DNA from: Termitomyces sp. T153
Taxonomy: Eukaryota > Basidiomycota > Agaricomycetes > Agaricales > Lyophyllaceae
Direction of reading: 5' to 3'
DNA: 64,000 nucleotides
Assembly (NCBI GenBank): GCA_018296165.2
Contig: JACKQL020000007.1
Span: forward strand, 372,001 to 436,000
The position numbers and the translations under genes were made by a program. Below the pieces are notes generated by a model. That model searched no databases and was not told the origin of the DNA. It was given only the letters and a program-made list of their open reading frames with translations. How positions within the stretch are numbered: position 1 is the stretch's first letter; every line of letters starts with the position of its first letter. This document shows positions 19,843-30,474 of the stretch, one piece after another.

Positions 19843-22005
19843 GAGGGAAGCAGGGTGTGGGGTTGGCGGGGTTAGCGGGGATTGAGGATTGAATGCCATT
19901 GGTTGCTCCAGCCTGCCAGTTGGTGTTGCCGGAGGTGTTCCAAGAGGTCCGGGGCACCATGTTTTCACTGCGGTCTTCCCAGTAATGTTGGTTGACCTGG
20001 GTAACGAGCGCCTTGTACCCATCGTAGGTGGTTTGCTTGGGCACAAGGCAAAGGATGTCCTTGATCCGTTGGGGTAGGGCGTGACAAAGGGCAAACCAGA
20101 GGGCATTGTAATTCCAGCCGGTCTCGTAGGCCTCTCATTCGAATCGTACGATAAAGGTTGTGAAGCATTCGTTGTCGTGCATTCAGAGGTTGAAGAGATT
20201 TTCCTCCGCCTCCGCTATGGTGTCAAAGATGCCAAACTTACTCGAGAATTCTTGGGTGAAAGTGAGCCAATTGGAGAGTATGGGATTGTTTGGGTTGAAC
20301 CGGAGTAGCGCGGTGTAGTGGTCGAAGGCGATGCCCTGTAAGTATGATGCAGCAAAGGCTACTCATGAGCTCTCAAGTTGAAAGGTAATGGGCTTAGCTT
20401 GGAACATAGTTAAACACTGAGTCAGGAAGATTCGCCACTTCCGAGGGTTGTGGCTGGTGAAGGGTTTGGGCTTCTGGATGTCGAGTTTACCCTCCCAGGC
20501 CAGTGCGTCACAGGTATTGTCCTGTGAATTTTGAGTTCGAGGTGGGGGTCTGGCGTTGTAGTAGTAGTAGTAGTGATTTCCGTTTCCGTGCTGGGGGGGA
20601 AAGTTGTCCATCGCTGGGCCCCATCCTCCAGGGGGTCCACCATTGGGTGGTCCTCCACTGGGGTTTTGACCCACGCTACCTGGGGCAGGTCCTGGGGCCC
20701 ATCGAGGGGGAGGGGGTCCTCCGGGGGTTGGGGGTCCTCCGGGGGTTGGGGGTCCAAAGTAGTTGGCATCAGTGGAGGGATTAGGCATCGGGGTGGGCAG
20801 GGGATGAGAGGGGTTGGCGGAAAAAGGGGGTTGGGGTGCCCTGGGGCCCATGGGCTGTCACGGGGGAACTGGGGCGTTAGAACAGGGCAGAGGGACATTG
20901 ATACGAGGGGCGTGGAGATCAAAGTGGAGGGGTTGGTCTTGTTGAGGTCCATTGCATGGGGCATGTTCATCGGCGGGGTTGCCAGGCTTGTCAATATAGG
21001 AGAGGGTCCAGTTGTCGTTGTCAACGCATAGGGGCGGTCGTTGGGAATGGAGTTCGGGAACGGCGGGTTGGTCCCAGGTTTGGAAGGCACTGGGTATGGA
21101 GCTGGCCTGGGGCCAGGCAGAGAGAGCCAAGGTGTGGGCAGTGGATTGGTTGAACAACCCCCCCACGGGGTTGAGGTTTCTCAAGATGCTGGAGGCTGCA
21201 TTGAGTTCTTCCTGCTGATGGGGAACGGAAGGTGGGGCTTCGCTTTGTGTTCCAACAGGTTCCTCACGTTGCACATGGAAGGAGCGGGCAGGATCCAGAG
21301 GGTCTTCGAAGGGGCGGGGGTTCGGGCTAGTGTGGATTTCTTTGACCAAGGTGCAGAGCTCATTCCATAAGTTATTATTGATGCCCAGAGTGCCTTGCAT
21401 ATTCTCCAGGAGGTTCCCTTGCAGGTAGCATTTGTGGAAGTCGAGGAGTCGATCTGCCCAGACCTCCGGAGTTGTGGAGGCGTTGGGGTAGCCTAGGTTG
21501 GTGAGGAGGGTGCGGGTATGCCTTGCGAATTCTGTGGAGGACAGGCAGAGGAAGCGGAGGACTCCGTCGCATTGCTGGGTGTAGGCTTCAACCCTTTGCT
21601 GCCTAGGAGAAGGAGGGGTTTGAGCGGTGAACGGTGGGCAGGGGGGGGGAATAGTTATCCATGGGCTCTGGAGGGACTGGGGCTGCAGCGGGGATTGGAT
21701 ATGCATAGTAATGGGCGGGGGGAAGGTAGGTGGGGTTGGGGGGTGCGGCGGAGTATCCTCCGGGGTTGATACGGGGGTTATTGCCATCGGCATAGAATGT
21801 GGAAGGGCGGCGCCAGCCCGGGGGTATTCCCTGGCTAATAGAGGGGGTGTAGAATGCCTGGTTGGGGTCAGGGGTCCAGATGGGGCACATACTGATCCGC
21901 AAAGGGACCTGGGTAGAATGGGGCGTAGGGATTTTCCAGTAGGGGTCGGCCATAGGCATTGGTTGGGTAACCGATGGGGTTGTATGCGGGGTTAAACGCA
22001 GACAT
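19843..22005 (-). pseudogene. gag: A1 gag
   Basis: It starts MSAFNPAYNP at 22,005, 33 bp after the 5' LTR. A Pro/Tyr-rich arm follows (YAPFYPG, HYYAYP), then a 311-codon open frame (21,793-20,858) with helical segments such as FLCLSSTEFARHTRTLLTNLGY. Next is a Gly/Pro/Asn/Tyr-rich stretch ending YYYYYNARPPPRTQN. The Ty3-type capsid core spans about 20,520-19,950 (WRIFLTQCLTMFQAKP, then FAASYLQGIAFDHY and FTQEFSSKFG). Frames are broken by frameshifts and by TGA or TGC at likely CGA/CGC arginines. No CCHC zinc knuckle is visible. Particle formation by this copy is unlikely. Confidence 0.85.
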
Positions 22006-22024
22006 CGAGAATGGGGTAAGGGGG

Positions 22025-22037
22025 AGTCTTGATATTA
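22025..22037 (-). promoter_or_regulatory. Self-complementary primer-binding site of A1
   Basis: On minus TAATATCAAGACT is the first sequence after the 5' LTR. It is the exact complement of AGTCTTGATATTA (minus, 23,772-23,760) in the LTR, 32 bp after the first base of TATATAAG (minus, 23,804-23,797). Confidence 0.75.
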
Positions 22038-24205
22038 TGTCAGGTTCCGCTGACAACAGGGGCTCAGTACACTGGCAAGTCCTTACTAGGCGGACGCAAT
22101 GTCCTGCACTTATAACCAGGTGTCTGGAGTTGGAGCAGAGGTGGGAAGGCTTGCAAGAGGGTTCTAGGGAAAACAGCCTGAGCAAGTCCTGAATGGCCTG
22201 GAGAAGTCTAAAACTGAAGGTATTGGTCATTGACCCAGGGCAGGTGTCAGGTTCCGCTGACCTTGGGGGCTCAGCTGCACTGGGCAAGTCCTTACTAGGC
22301 AGGCGTGATCCCCTTGCACTGGTGACCAAACACTCGAAAACATCTGGGCACTGATGGCTTGTGCGGATAGTCGGTGGGATGTGATTCAGACAGATCCGGG
22401 AAGGTCCGGAGAAGTTGGGTTGCAAGGAAACGGGACGGTCTTGGCGGGGTTCAGGCAGAAGACTGTATGGGAGATTTGCGGAAGTGAAGAAGTAGATGGC
22501 TGTGTGATCAATGGGAGCAGAGCCGGGGTTTGATGGGAGATCAATTGGAGTTGATGGAGTCTGGGACCAAGTGAGAGCAAGGTTCGGACCTGGTGAAAAA
22601 GTGTCGGGGTTCGTGATCGTAATTGCGGAGTTCGTGAGGTTGTTTAGGTTGATGAGGACTTGGGCACAATGGCCAGACGGAGTCACCGAGACAGCGTCAG
22701 ATGAAATGGAATGGGGTTGATATGGAACAAGAGTAGATTCGAGTGGAGATACAAAACAATAACGAGAACAATAATGAAATGGAGACGAGACAAGACCAGG
22801 AGACTGAGATAAGACCGGGAGACTGAGATAAGACTGGGAGACTGAGAGTAAGGAGAACAGGACACGAAACATGAAACACGAAACATGAAAAGGAAACAAT
22901 CAGACCATAGGTAACATTAAGCAATATCAAGACTAGAGTACAAAGAGCAACTCGACAGCTTATATACTGACTACTGGAGAACTTCAGGGTACGTCGGCTG
23001 CGGCGGCGGGGCTTGGCGGAGCTCGATGGAGTGGGCAGGTGTTGGTTGCAATTGAGGATTGGGCCACGCTGATACGTTGATGGGATCATTGGGGAATGCG
23101 GGTCGCCCTGAGGTTGTCGTGATACTCCAGAATGGGTTGGAGGAACCAGGGTGTTGAGTTGATGATGGGTGGCAAAGATCGGGAACAGCGGGGGTGGTTC
23201 TTGGGGTTCGGGAGATCCAGGGTAAGTGTCAGTGGCTGCGGGGAAGGCATCAAAGTTGGCTAGGGGGCTGTCAGAATTAGCTGGGGAGGCATCGGAGTTA
23301 GCCAAAATAGGCGCGGGGCATGGGCGGAAGTTCGGTGGAGTGTTGGGGGTTTTTTGGGGGATCGGGGGGCTGCTGGACAATGTGTGGGGGTTCAGGGGAT
23401 GGGTTGTGACAGCAGGTGTCAGGGCTAGTTTGTGGGCACGCAAATAGATTGCGGGGTGAGCGGAGGCTTCTCGAGTGATGGGGGTGGGGCCAGAGTTGGA
23501 TAGGGGATTACCCGGGCTTGATGGGTCCCGGGGCTGAGCGGGGAGTGAGGGTCAGAGTTGTCGTAAGAATGTTTGGGTCGTGGCGTGTGCACGGAGTTTG
23601 TACTGACACAGGGAGCAAGAGGAACTTAGAAGAACAAAGGAAATATGTACAGTCAAGACGAGACAGAGACAAGACAAGACTGAGGAAAAAGATAGATTTG
23701 AAACTTAAAAACAGAAACAGAGACGAGACAAGAGACAAAACATAGGAAACCAGTAAATGTAATATCAAGACTAAAGTTCAAGGAGTTATTCTATGACTTA
23801 TATACCAACTACTGGGTACCCTGGAGGGCAGCGGATATGGTGGCAGGAGTCGACGGAGCTGTGTGGAGTCAACAGGTGTTGGGTACAATCCAAGGGCAGG
23901 CCGCAGCAGTATTCTGATGGGATCAGTTGGGGGCGCAGCTGCTCCAAGGACGTTGTGATACTCCGGGACGGGTTGGGTAAACTAGGGTAGGGGGTCGGGA
24001 ACGTATGATGTGGCCAGGAACAGTGGGGGAAGGTTTCAGGAGGAGTGTTGATGGCTACAGAGAGGGTGTTGGAGTTGCCATCAGGGTTTGCCGGAGAAGC
24101 ATTGGAGTTATCCAGTGTGGGTGCAAAAGTGTGGGCGGGGTTCAGGGAAGTTAGATGGGAAATCAGGAGGGGTTGGAAGCAGTGTCTAGGGAGCGGGTCG
24201 TGACA
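22038..24205 (-). repeat. 5' LTR of A1, split by a nested solo LTR
   Basis: About 996 bp of LTR proper (22,038-22,244 and 23,417-24,205) matching the 3' LTR. In a ~210-bp comparison of the gag-proximal end, about 22 differences were seen, all but one C/T or G/A. A long open frame crossing this LTR (21,868-22,899) is a chance reading, not a gene. Confidence 0.9.
22245..23411 (-). mobile_element. Solo LTR of family A inside the A1 5' LTR
   Basis: 1,167 bp with TGTCAGGTTCC / GTTGTGACA ends read on plus, so it lies in minus orientation. It has an exact 5-bp duplication GCAGG at 22,240-22,244 and 23,412-23,416. The uninterrupted site is present in the A1 3' LTR (GAGCAGGTGTCAGGGC near 11,872). It represents a different, longer subfamily of LTR A that inserted into its relative. 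Confidence 0.92.
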
Positions 24206-24210
24206 GCCCC

Positions 24211-25333
24211 AAACCCCACCACACAATTCTAAACCCTGGTACCACAGCTCCAGACCCCACTACTTTGACTCCAACACTCATCTAGAGAACCCCTGACACT
24301 AACTCATCAGTGCTGCCCCCATTGCATGCACTCCACAAGCCAAAATCCTCAACTATCAACCTCAAATTCCTCCAACCTTGCCAGAAAAAGTGCCTATGTA
24401 CAGGGACCACACTGCCAAAGCAACAGAAGAACAAACCCCATATGAAGTAGTTTCTCCAGAGTACTATAAATTTGCTGATGCATCCTTCAAGGGAAGGGTG
24501 ATGCACCCCCCCACACCCATCATAGACTCAAACTTGAAAAAACACTGCTTCCATCCCTCAACAAGCAAGACACCATGTGCCTGACCTCCTCTGCCAGAGT
24601 CACAACCAAGCTGCCTGTCATCTCCATCCATTCAACCAGATCCAATACCTGTTGAAGAACAAACTCCAGATACTCAAAACAGTACCACCCAAGCTCTGCA
24701 ATACATAATGTGTTCTGATCTCCTTTGCCAGAGTCACAACCCAGCTGCCCAGAGGAATGAACAACCTCTCTGACTCCATGCTGATTATTAGGAACTTAGT
24801 AAAGTCCCCAAAAGAAGCAGTATTCACTTTCCCTGATTGGAAATCTTGTTAAGCACCTCCTCAGTACCAAGACACCCTTCCGCTCCAGTTACAACAATGT
24901 CCAGACTGCCCCAGAACATGAATGGAAGACTGCTCCCCACACCCACCACTGCCCCTTTGAGTCCTGAGTGATGCCCTCAAACAACCAGCTCTCCTGCCAC
25001 CCTCCAGTATTCATGGACAACCTCCTCCACACTATGGACAATGCTTTTGCATACTAGGATAATAGTTCAACCCACTCAAATTCTTGGGAGGACAACTAGA
25101 ACATATCCACTACATTCTAGAATAACTCCAAAGGACTACTGCTCCTACCAAATAACTCTGCCACTTGCCTGCTTGCTGGCCCAAGAACCTCTTCAAAATA
25201 TGACCTCACCCTCCACTATCCCACAGTCAACTTAACACAAAAAACTCAACACTCCTGCTAGAAAACCAATGAGTGCCTAAGGAAATCCTTTGGGGCTAAG
25301 CAAAACAAGTTCTGCCACCCAGTGGTAATACCC
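24211..25333 (+). pseudogene. Pol relic of A2, RT region (right of A1)
   Basis: Broken frames continue the A2 pol. At 24,420-24,510 EEQTPYEVVSPEYYKFAD matches EEQILSEVVPLEYHEFAD of A1. At 24,885-25,110 the RT segment SGYNNVQTAPEHEWKTA and later pieces align with A1 SGYNNVRIAPGHEWKTT and MPFGMTNSPATFQ. Because a similar VVPLEHYE segment also occurs left of A1 (11,246), part of this stretch may be duplicated. No YxDD survives. The region ends at LTR B. Confidence 0.65.
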
Positions 25334-26762
25334 TGATGAGCCCCAGTTATTGCTGAGCACTATTTTTTTGGCATTTTGGACTTAGCAGCAGCTGACTACC
25401 TTGAATCCAACACAAGTCACAACACTCAGCACATGAGACTTTAGTGACTGTGAGACTTACCAATCATAAGAAACATCACGGGGAGTCTGGAACTTGGGCC
25501 TAAATCATTAAGGCCTAGACCCTTCCTAGTGACAATCAATAGTGACCCCAGCAACTCTAGCAACAAAATGGTGTTTTCTTACTATATATGGACAAATTAT
25601 CAGACATGTACCTTTTTACTGTCATTTCTTTTGCCGAGCTTACCAACATACTTGAATGGCATCTACGCTTCAGGTATTGACATTGAACTCATTACTTTTT
25701 GGTTTCATTCGCAATTAGGTGCCGCCAAGACTTTGCCTATGATTTTTCACTTAGTTACAGACTGACACCCCATATGCACCCTAAACACAGTGACAGATGC
25801 TGTTGCTAGTGGTGCCTATTTGTTTACTTTCCCATACTATACCTTGAAACATATAAATACTGACTGTACATAGACACTAAGGACAGACAAGAACAATCAG
25901 AGAACTGCTATCTTTGAGCATGCCAGCAAGAGATTTCACTTTGCCTCTTTTGCTCTTTTTATTGCCTTCAACCCAGGCTTAGCAATAAGCCTCCCCAACT
26001 TCGACCTCGACTTAGTGTGGTGCCAACTGTGGGTGCCTATTTTAGTTAATCCGACTTAACAATGCTAGCAACTACAGCTAGTGACCAGTTTACATTTGTC
26101 CCTTAATTGTAGTCTCCCTGTTGCCACCTTTCCCCATCTCTACCCCAGTCCCTCACCCTCCACTACCTCAGTTAGAAGGGCATTCTGTCTTAGTGACATT
26201 ACTGGTCTTTACTCCTTTTTCTTTCCTGCTCGTCATTAGCGACTTCTGCTAGCAATAGCGACTCCTATTGACTTCACTCCACAACATAACTCTCACTCTA
26301 GTTCTCTGGGACGGTTACTGACTTGCCCTCAACTATTAACTTCCTACTGCTAGCTACCCCTATCTAGTGACTAGTGTTAGGTCCTCTTTTGAAAAGACCT
26401 TTTAAGTGACCAAGTAGAAGCTCAGGGAATTGAAAAGGGGGCTCCCAGACCAAATCTAGAGACTTGTTCTGCTGTAAGAGTGACCTCTGGAGGCTGTGGC
26501 TCAATCACACAACTGGCAAAGGGAAATACAAAGTCTATTCAGTACTGTATAGTGTCTACTGAGATAACTACTCACTTGGCAAATGGAAATCCAAAGAAAA
26601 CAAGTCTGGGAATTCCCTAAGCCAGGTGTGACACTTCAGAGGCTTCAGAAGCATGAGAAACAACTGTACAGTATGACAAAGAAAAAAGACAAAAGTGATG
26701 TGTCAGCAATTGGTCAGCAGTTAGTTTTCCTGCACAGCACTAGGCAGCATAGGAGCACATCA
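25334..26762 (+). mobile_element. Solo LTR of family B in A2, itself interrupted
   Basis: It starts TGATGAGCCCC and ends GAGCACATCA, with ACCC repeated directly on both sides (25,330-25,333 and 26,763-26,766). The LTR is broken near 26,390 by a family C-like piece and resumes with TTTTCCTGCACAGCACTAGG. A TATA-like AACATATAAATACTG lies near 25,850. Confidence 0.75.
26390..26725 (+). repeat. Family C LTR-like insertion inside LTR B
   Basis: The stretch AAAAGACCTTTTAAGTGACCAAGTAGAAGCTC and the following ~200 bp (CTCTGGAGGCTGTGGCTCAA) match the 5' LTR of C2 at 52,235-52,440. The right half differs from C2 and the right border is uncertain. Read on plus it shows the same orientation as the C2 LTR on the plus strand. 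Confidence 0.6.
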
Positions 26763-26859
26763 ACCCGCTAAACATTTATGTGTTGTGCTGATTTGAATAA
26801 GAAAGAAACTCCTCACCAACTCTGGACCTCCCTCCCCACTCAGCATGACCTCCAATGCA

Positions 26860-27470
26860 ACCTCACCAATAAGCCAACTCCCCAACCCACCCTTTATACT
26901 GCCTCTGGACCTCTGGTTCCTGCTCTGGGAAGAACAGACTAACAAAACACACCTCCAGATCCCTACCCCCACTCAGCACCATGTTCAAAGACAACTCCCT
27001 CAATAAAGTCAGCAATCAACCAACTCCCCACACCACTTCCAAACTGCTGGAAGAATCAACCCATAAAGCACACCTTTGGACTCCTTCCCCTGCCTAACAG
27101 AAACTCCAAATACAACTCTATTCACAAGCTAGCAACTGACTAGCCCCTCACACCAACCCCATACTAATGGCTCTTACCCTGGAAAAGACACAACCTACAA
27201 AGCACATCTCTAGACCCCCTCCACACACCATAATCCCAAAGAGTAGTTTTGCCAATAAGCCAGCACTCCACTGACCCTTGTGCCACCTCTAAACTGCTGG
27301 CTCCACTCTGGAAAAGGACAAATGCACTTCTGGACTCTGCCCAATACAACCCATGATGCAACTCTGCCAATAAGCCAGCAGCCAACCTGCCCCTTGCATC
27401 ACTTCTAGACCACTGGACTCTAGAAAGGACAGACTCATGCCCCAGACCCCAAACATACTCATCCTGACAA
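26860..27470. repeat. Decayed tandem repeat of about 125 bp
   Basis: A unit with CCAATAAGCCAGCA near one end and CTGGAAAAGGACA plus CACCTCTGGACTCC further on recurs at about 26,868, 27,002, 27,128, 27,251 and 27,368 (spacing 134, 126, 123, 117 bp). It lies in A2 between the LTR B and the chromodomain relic, where RT, RNase H and integrase would be expected. No coding match is recognisable. Confidence 0.65.
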
Positions 27471-28130
27471 ACTCTGGCAGCACCATAAGCCTTGAGAACA
27501 CCAGGAACACATAAGACACTCCCACTCACCTCTGAACTTACTTTTGGCTAGGAACAAAAAGGAATGCCATGTAGCATGTCCAAACCTGCAAACTCCATCT
27601 CCAGGCCAGAGAAACTCATCTAAGCAAGCACTTGTGAAGTCCTGCTGCACCTCAACAACACTCCAGCATTCAGCAAACACTCACCCCCAACATGCTTCCA
27701 CCAAAACATGAACCTCCAGACACTAGCAATCCCCAAAAGTCAACCCTTGAACCATTTCACACCTGGGGATTGCTAGACTACAAGAACAAGCAAACCAGAC
27801 CCAGAGAAGGTATTCCCACTTTTACGTTAACCATCTATAGAATAGCTGGCATGTAAAATTGCTCTCTACCAAAGTCTGATACAACAACAGCCCCCAACCC
27901 ACCTCTGGAGCCTCCTCTTGCTGTGGTGACAAGGACTCCCACCTCTAGCTCACCCCACCCCTCAAGGACAACCTCCATTCCATTGCCTCTATAGTTGCCA
28001 AGGGACCTCCACCTCTCTTTGCCAACTCTTCCAGAACAAAATCAACACTACTACTGAGCATACTCAAAGCATGCCCATCCTCCAGCTGAACCTTTGACAA
28101 TCCCATCTGGCTCAACCAATGCAGGATCTA
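27471..28130 (+). other. A2 interior without recognisable gene
   Basis: Pro/Ser/Thr-rich broken frames only. By position it should be pol (integrase), but I cannot align it to A1. Possible additional weak copies of the 125-bp repeat occur at its start. Confidence 0.4.
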
Positions 28131-28499
28131 GAGATCCCCTCTTAAGCCAACTACAAATGCTTGACCTAACTCTGGGCCTAAAGAAACTTCACCCAGTGAT
28201 TCTAGTCCAACTCCTCAAAAAGCACATCTCAGAGCAACACCCTATCCATTGACACCATCAAAACATTTAAGAGCCCTGCAGAAACTCCTCCAGCACCCCC
28301 TGCTGAACTCTGAAATTCCTGCCTGTGATGCTCCACCAAGCCCTGGCAACCCAGGACTAGTCAACACAGATGGCATTAATGAGCATAACCCCTGCCTCTA
28401 GATTCACTAGGAATTCAACTCCTATAAATAACTCCAGTGTGTTTTATTCTCTACTTTTCCTCACATAATTTGAAGAACTTAATCATTTAGTATAAATAC
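28131..28499 (+). pseudogene. A2 pol end: post-integrase and chromodomain tail relic
   Basis: DNA from about 28,275 (CAGAAACTCCTCCAGC...CCAAGCCCTGGCAACC) is co-linear with the A1 chromodomain tail (minus 15,540-15,467). It continues past the point where A1 carries the solo LTR E (CCAGGACTAGTCAACACAGATGGCA), so it shows the uninterrupted site. No frame remains. Confidence 0.6.
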
Positions 28500-30256
28500 T
28501 CTGCAAATACAAGATTGTACAAGAAGAGAATGATGGAAGCACAAGACAGCAAGAAATCAGAACCTGACCACCACCTCACCACCTCACCCCCTCCAGAGCC
28601 TCCCTCCCCATTCCTCCAATTCCCAGATCCACCTCTATCTGTGCCCTCACTATGGCCAGTACCTCTGCAAGTCAAGGCAGTTTCTCCCCCATATCTGCCA
28701 CCACCTCCTACCACCACCCTGGGGCCACCACATTATACTGCTGGTGCCCTGCCAGCAGTTGCTCCATCCTCACCACCCCCTGACCCAACTCTGGAGGGTG
28801 GTCTCTGGGCATTTGTGCCAACTCATTCTGGATCAATGCAAACATGGTGGGGCCCTGTCCATAAGGACCTGGTGCTCCCAGACTCAACCTACATCAAACT
28901 CATTAACAAGGTCCAGAAAAAAGGAGGAAATACTCATGCAACACTCCAGCATGCTTCAAAGTGGCCTCATTTGCCAACCACTCTTTCTGCCACCTCCCAG
29001 CCTCTGCCTCTGCCTAAGACAAGCCCCCTTCTACCAGACTCTGCTGCTCCTCTGCCTCCTCCATGGATTATGCCTCTAACTATGCCAGGTATTCCTACAG
29101 CCCCCACACTTCTAACACTCTTGCCATAGCCATCTGCACTGCTGCTGTATTGTGATCCTGCTGCAACATGTCCCTCTCCCTCCACGCTGTGTCCCAATCT
29201 TCTTCTGCTCTCTGGAGCTCTTCCTTTCATATCATCAGCATTCTCAATAGCCCCTCCACCTAGCAGCAAAGGAATATCTTAGTAATCAAAGGCATGGGCT
29301 CAGGTAAGCTCAATCAATGCCCCATTAGCACTCCTGAGCCAGGGGAGTACATGTGGGGACCAGGGGGGCCCACCATCAACTCCTAGCCCTGTGGCCTCTT
29401 GCTGGGCCCTGCCTTTAGCAGCAGGGAGGCTCTCTGCTTCCCCTTGTTTGGGGCCCCTTCCCTCCATCCACTCCAGGAAGGTCCAATCTTCTCCACTGGC
29501 CACTCCATACTCCCTCCACCCTCTAACCCAGAACTTCAACTTAACACTCTGCCTTTCTGCCCCTTCTCCAGTTGGGCAGTTACCCATTCCAAACTCCAAC
29601 CTTGTTCCACTGCAATACAAGCAGCATGCCAGCTCAGTGAAATCAAGCATTTCTTATGTCAGGTATGACAGAGAAGGCAAATGGATGAGTCTCAACAAGA
29701 CCTCTGCACTGGTGCCTCAAAGTCACATTGCTCCCCATGCTGGACACAGAGAGCACACTGGAGAGAATCAGCAGGAAGAAAACAAGATGCAGCAAAGAAC
29801 TCATGGGAGCTTTGTTCTGGCACTACTTCAGGGTTGGAAGACCCCATGCCTGCTCCAGTGCCTCCACAAACACCTCTGGCATTACTTGTGCTTGTGGAAT
29901 CCTCTGTGCCTCCAGAACAATGTGGACAATCCCTGCTTCCAGGCTTGGTCTTGTGAAACAACTCAGGGCAGCTAGGACTGAATGGCTAGGGGGCCCCAAC
30001 TCCCTCATGTGAGAGGAACTCTCAAAGGAGCCCACCACTACCACAAACACTTCTGTTAAAGCTTGATCAGCAACTCCAGAATAAGAAAAACACCACACTC
30101 ATGATGGTGGTGCATTGAGTCCACCTTCCTACAGTCCTACTGCTAGTCAAACTTCCTCCAGCAATGCTCATATTCAGCCCATATGGCCATGCAGTTGTCA
30201 TCAGATGGGGGTGGGTTTGGTTAAGGTGACAATGACAAAGGTGCCATGGAAGACAT
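28500..30256 (-). pseudogene. Antisense Zn2Cys6-like gene relic of A2
   Basis: Minus-strand homologue of the A1 antisense gene, with the same orientation relative to gag-pol and the 3' LTR. The likely start is ATGTCTTCCATGG at 30,256. The zinc region lies at about 29,760-29,600: CALCVQHGEQC, then CLLCHT-stop-HKKC, then ISLSWHAACIAVEQGW, keeping the C-x2-C-x6-C twice pattern. A low-complexity region, a degraded coiled coil and the C-terminal block follow toward 28,520. Many stops and frame changes. The conservation of cysteine spacing despite decay supports a real protein family. Plus-strand frames here (28,515-29,129, 29,391-29,975) are shadows. Confidence 0.7.
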
Positions 30257-30378
30257 GGGAAGAAACAAGGGAATACCAGGGTATGTCTTGCCCCCTTTTA
30301 ATTTCCTGGAAAGAGCTTCTTGATGGACAATGATCATACTTTGACTTTGTTTCTTATACTGCCACTGCCCACTGTGGT

Positions 30379-30396
30379 TTGATCAATATTGCTCAA
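30379..30396. promoter_or_regulatory. Near-perfect palindrome upstream of the A2 antisense gene
   Basis: TTGATCAATATTGCTCAA, one change from the perfect palindrome in A1 (12,723-12,740). It lies between the antisense gene's start (30,256) and the polypurine tract, as in A1. Confidence 0.5.
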
Positions 30397-30460
30397 ACTT
30401 CAATTCCCATGCCTCCTGCCTATCCCTGACTCATACCCTGCATCTTGAGGGTTTTGACAC

Positions 30461-30474
30461 TGAAGGGGGGGTGA
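30461..30474 (+). other. Polypurine tract of A2
   Basis: TGAAGGGGGGGTGA directly before the 3' LTR start TGTCACAACC; matches the A1 tract. Confidence 0.85.

Larger units (their letters stand above)
11666..24205 (-). mobile_element. Family A Ty3/Gypsy chromovirus A1, full length
   Basis: The youngest and best preserved element. In minus sense it reads: 5' LTR 24,205-22,038, self-complementary primer site, gag from 22,005, pol to about 15,467, an oppositely oriented spliced gene (12,861-14,538), polypurine tract 12,660-12,648 and 3' LTR 12,647-11,666. The 5-bp duplications are GCCCC at 11,661-11,665 and 24,206-24,210. Without two nested solo LTRs it is about 10.7 kb, long for the group because of the tandem proteases and the extra gene. 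It is rich in CG, unlike its surroundings. About 10% LTR divergence (nearly all transitions, seen over ~210 bp) and internal TGA stops show it is already decaying. Confidence 0.92.

Noticed and set aside
20422..21090. 222-codon Pro/Thr-rich minus frame
   Set aside because: Alternative frame of the A1 gag arm; the gag frame itself has the conserved segments.
21868..22899. 343-codon minus-strand open frame
   Set aside because: It runs from a nested solo LTR through the A1 5' LTR into the start of gag; only the last ~46 codons are coding by homology.
28515..29129. 204-codon plus-strand Pro-rich frame in A2
   Set aside because: Shadow of the minus-strand antisense-gene relic, whose cysteines and C-terminal block match A1.
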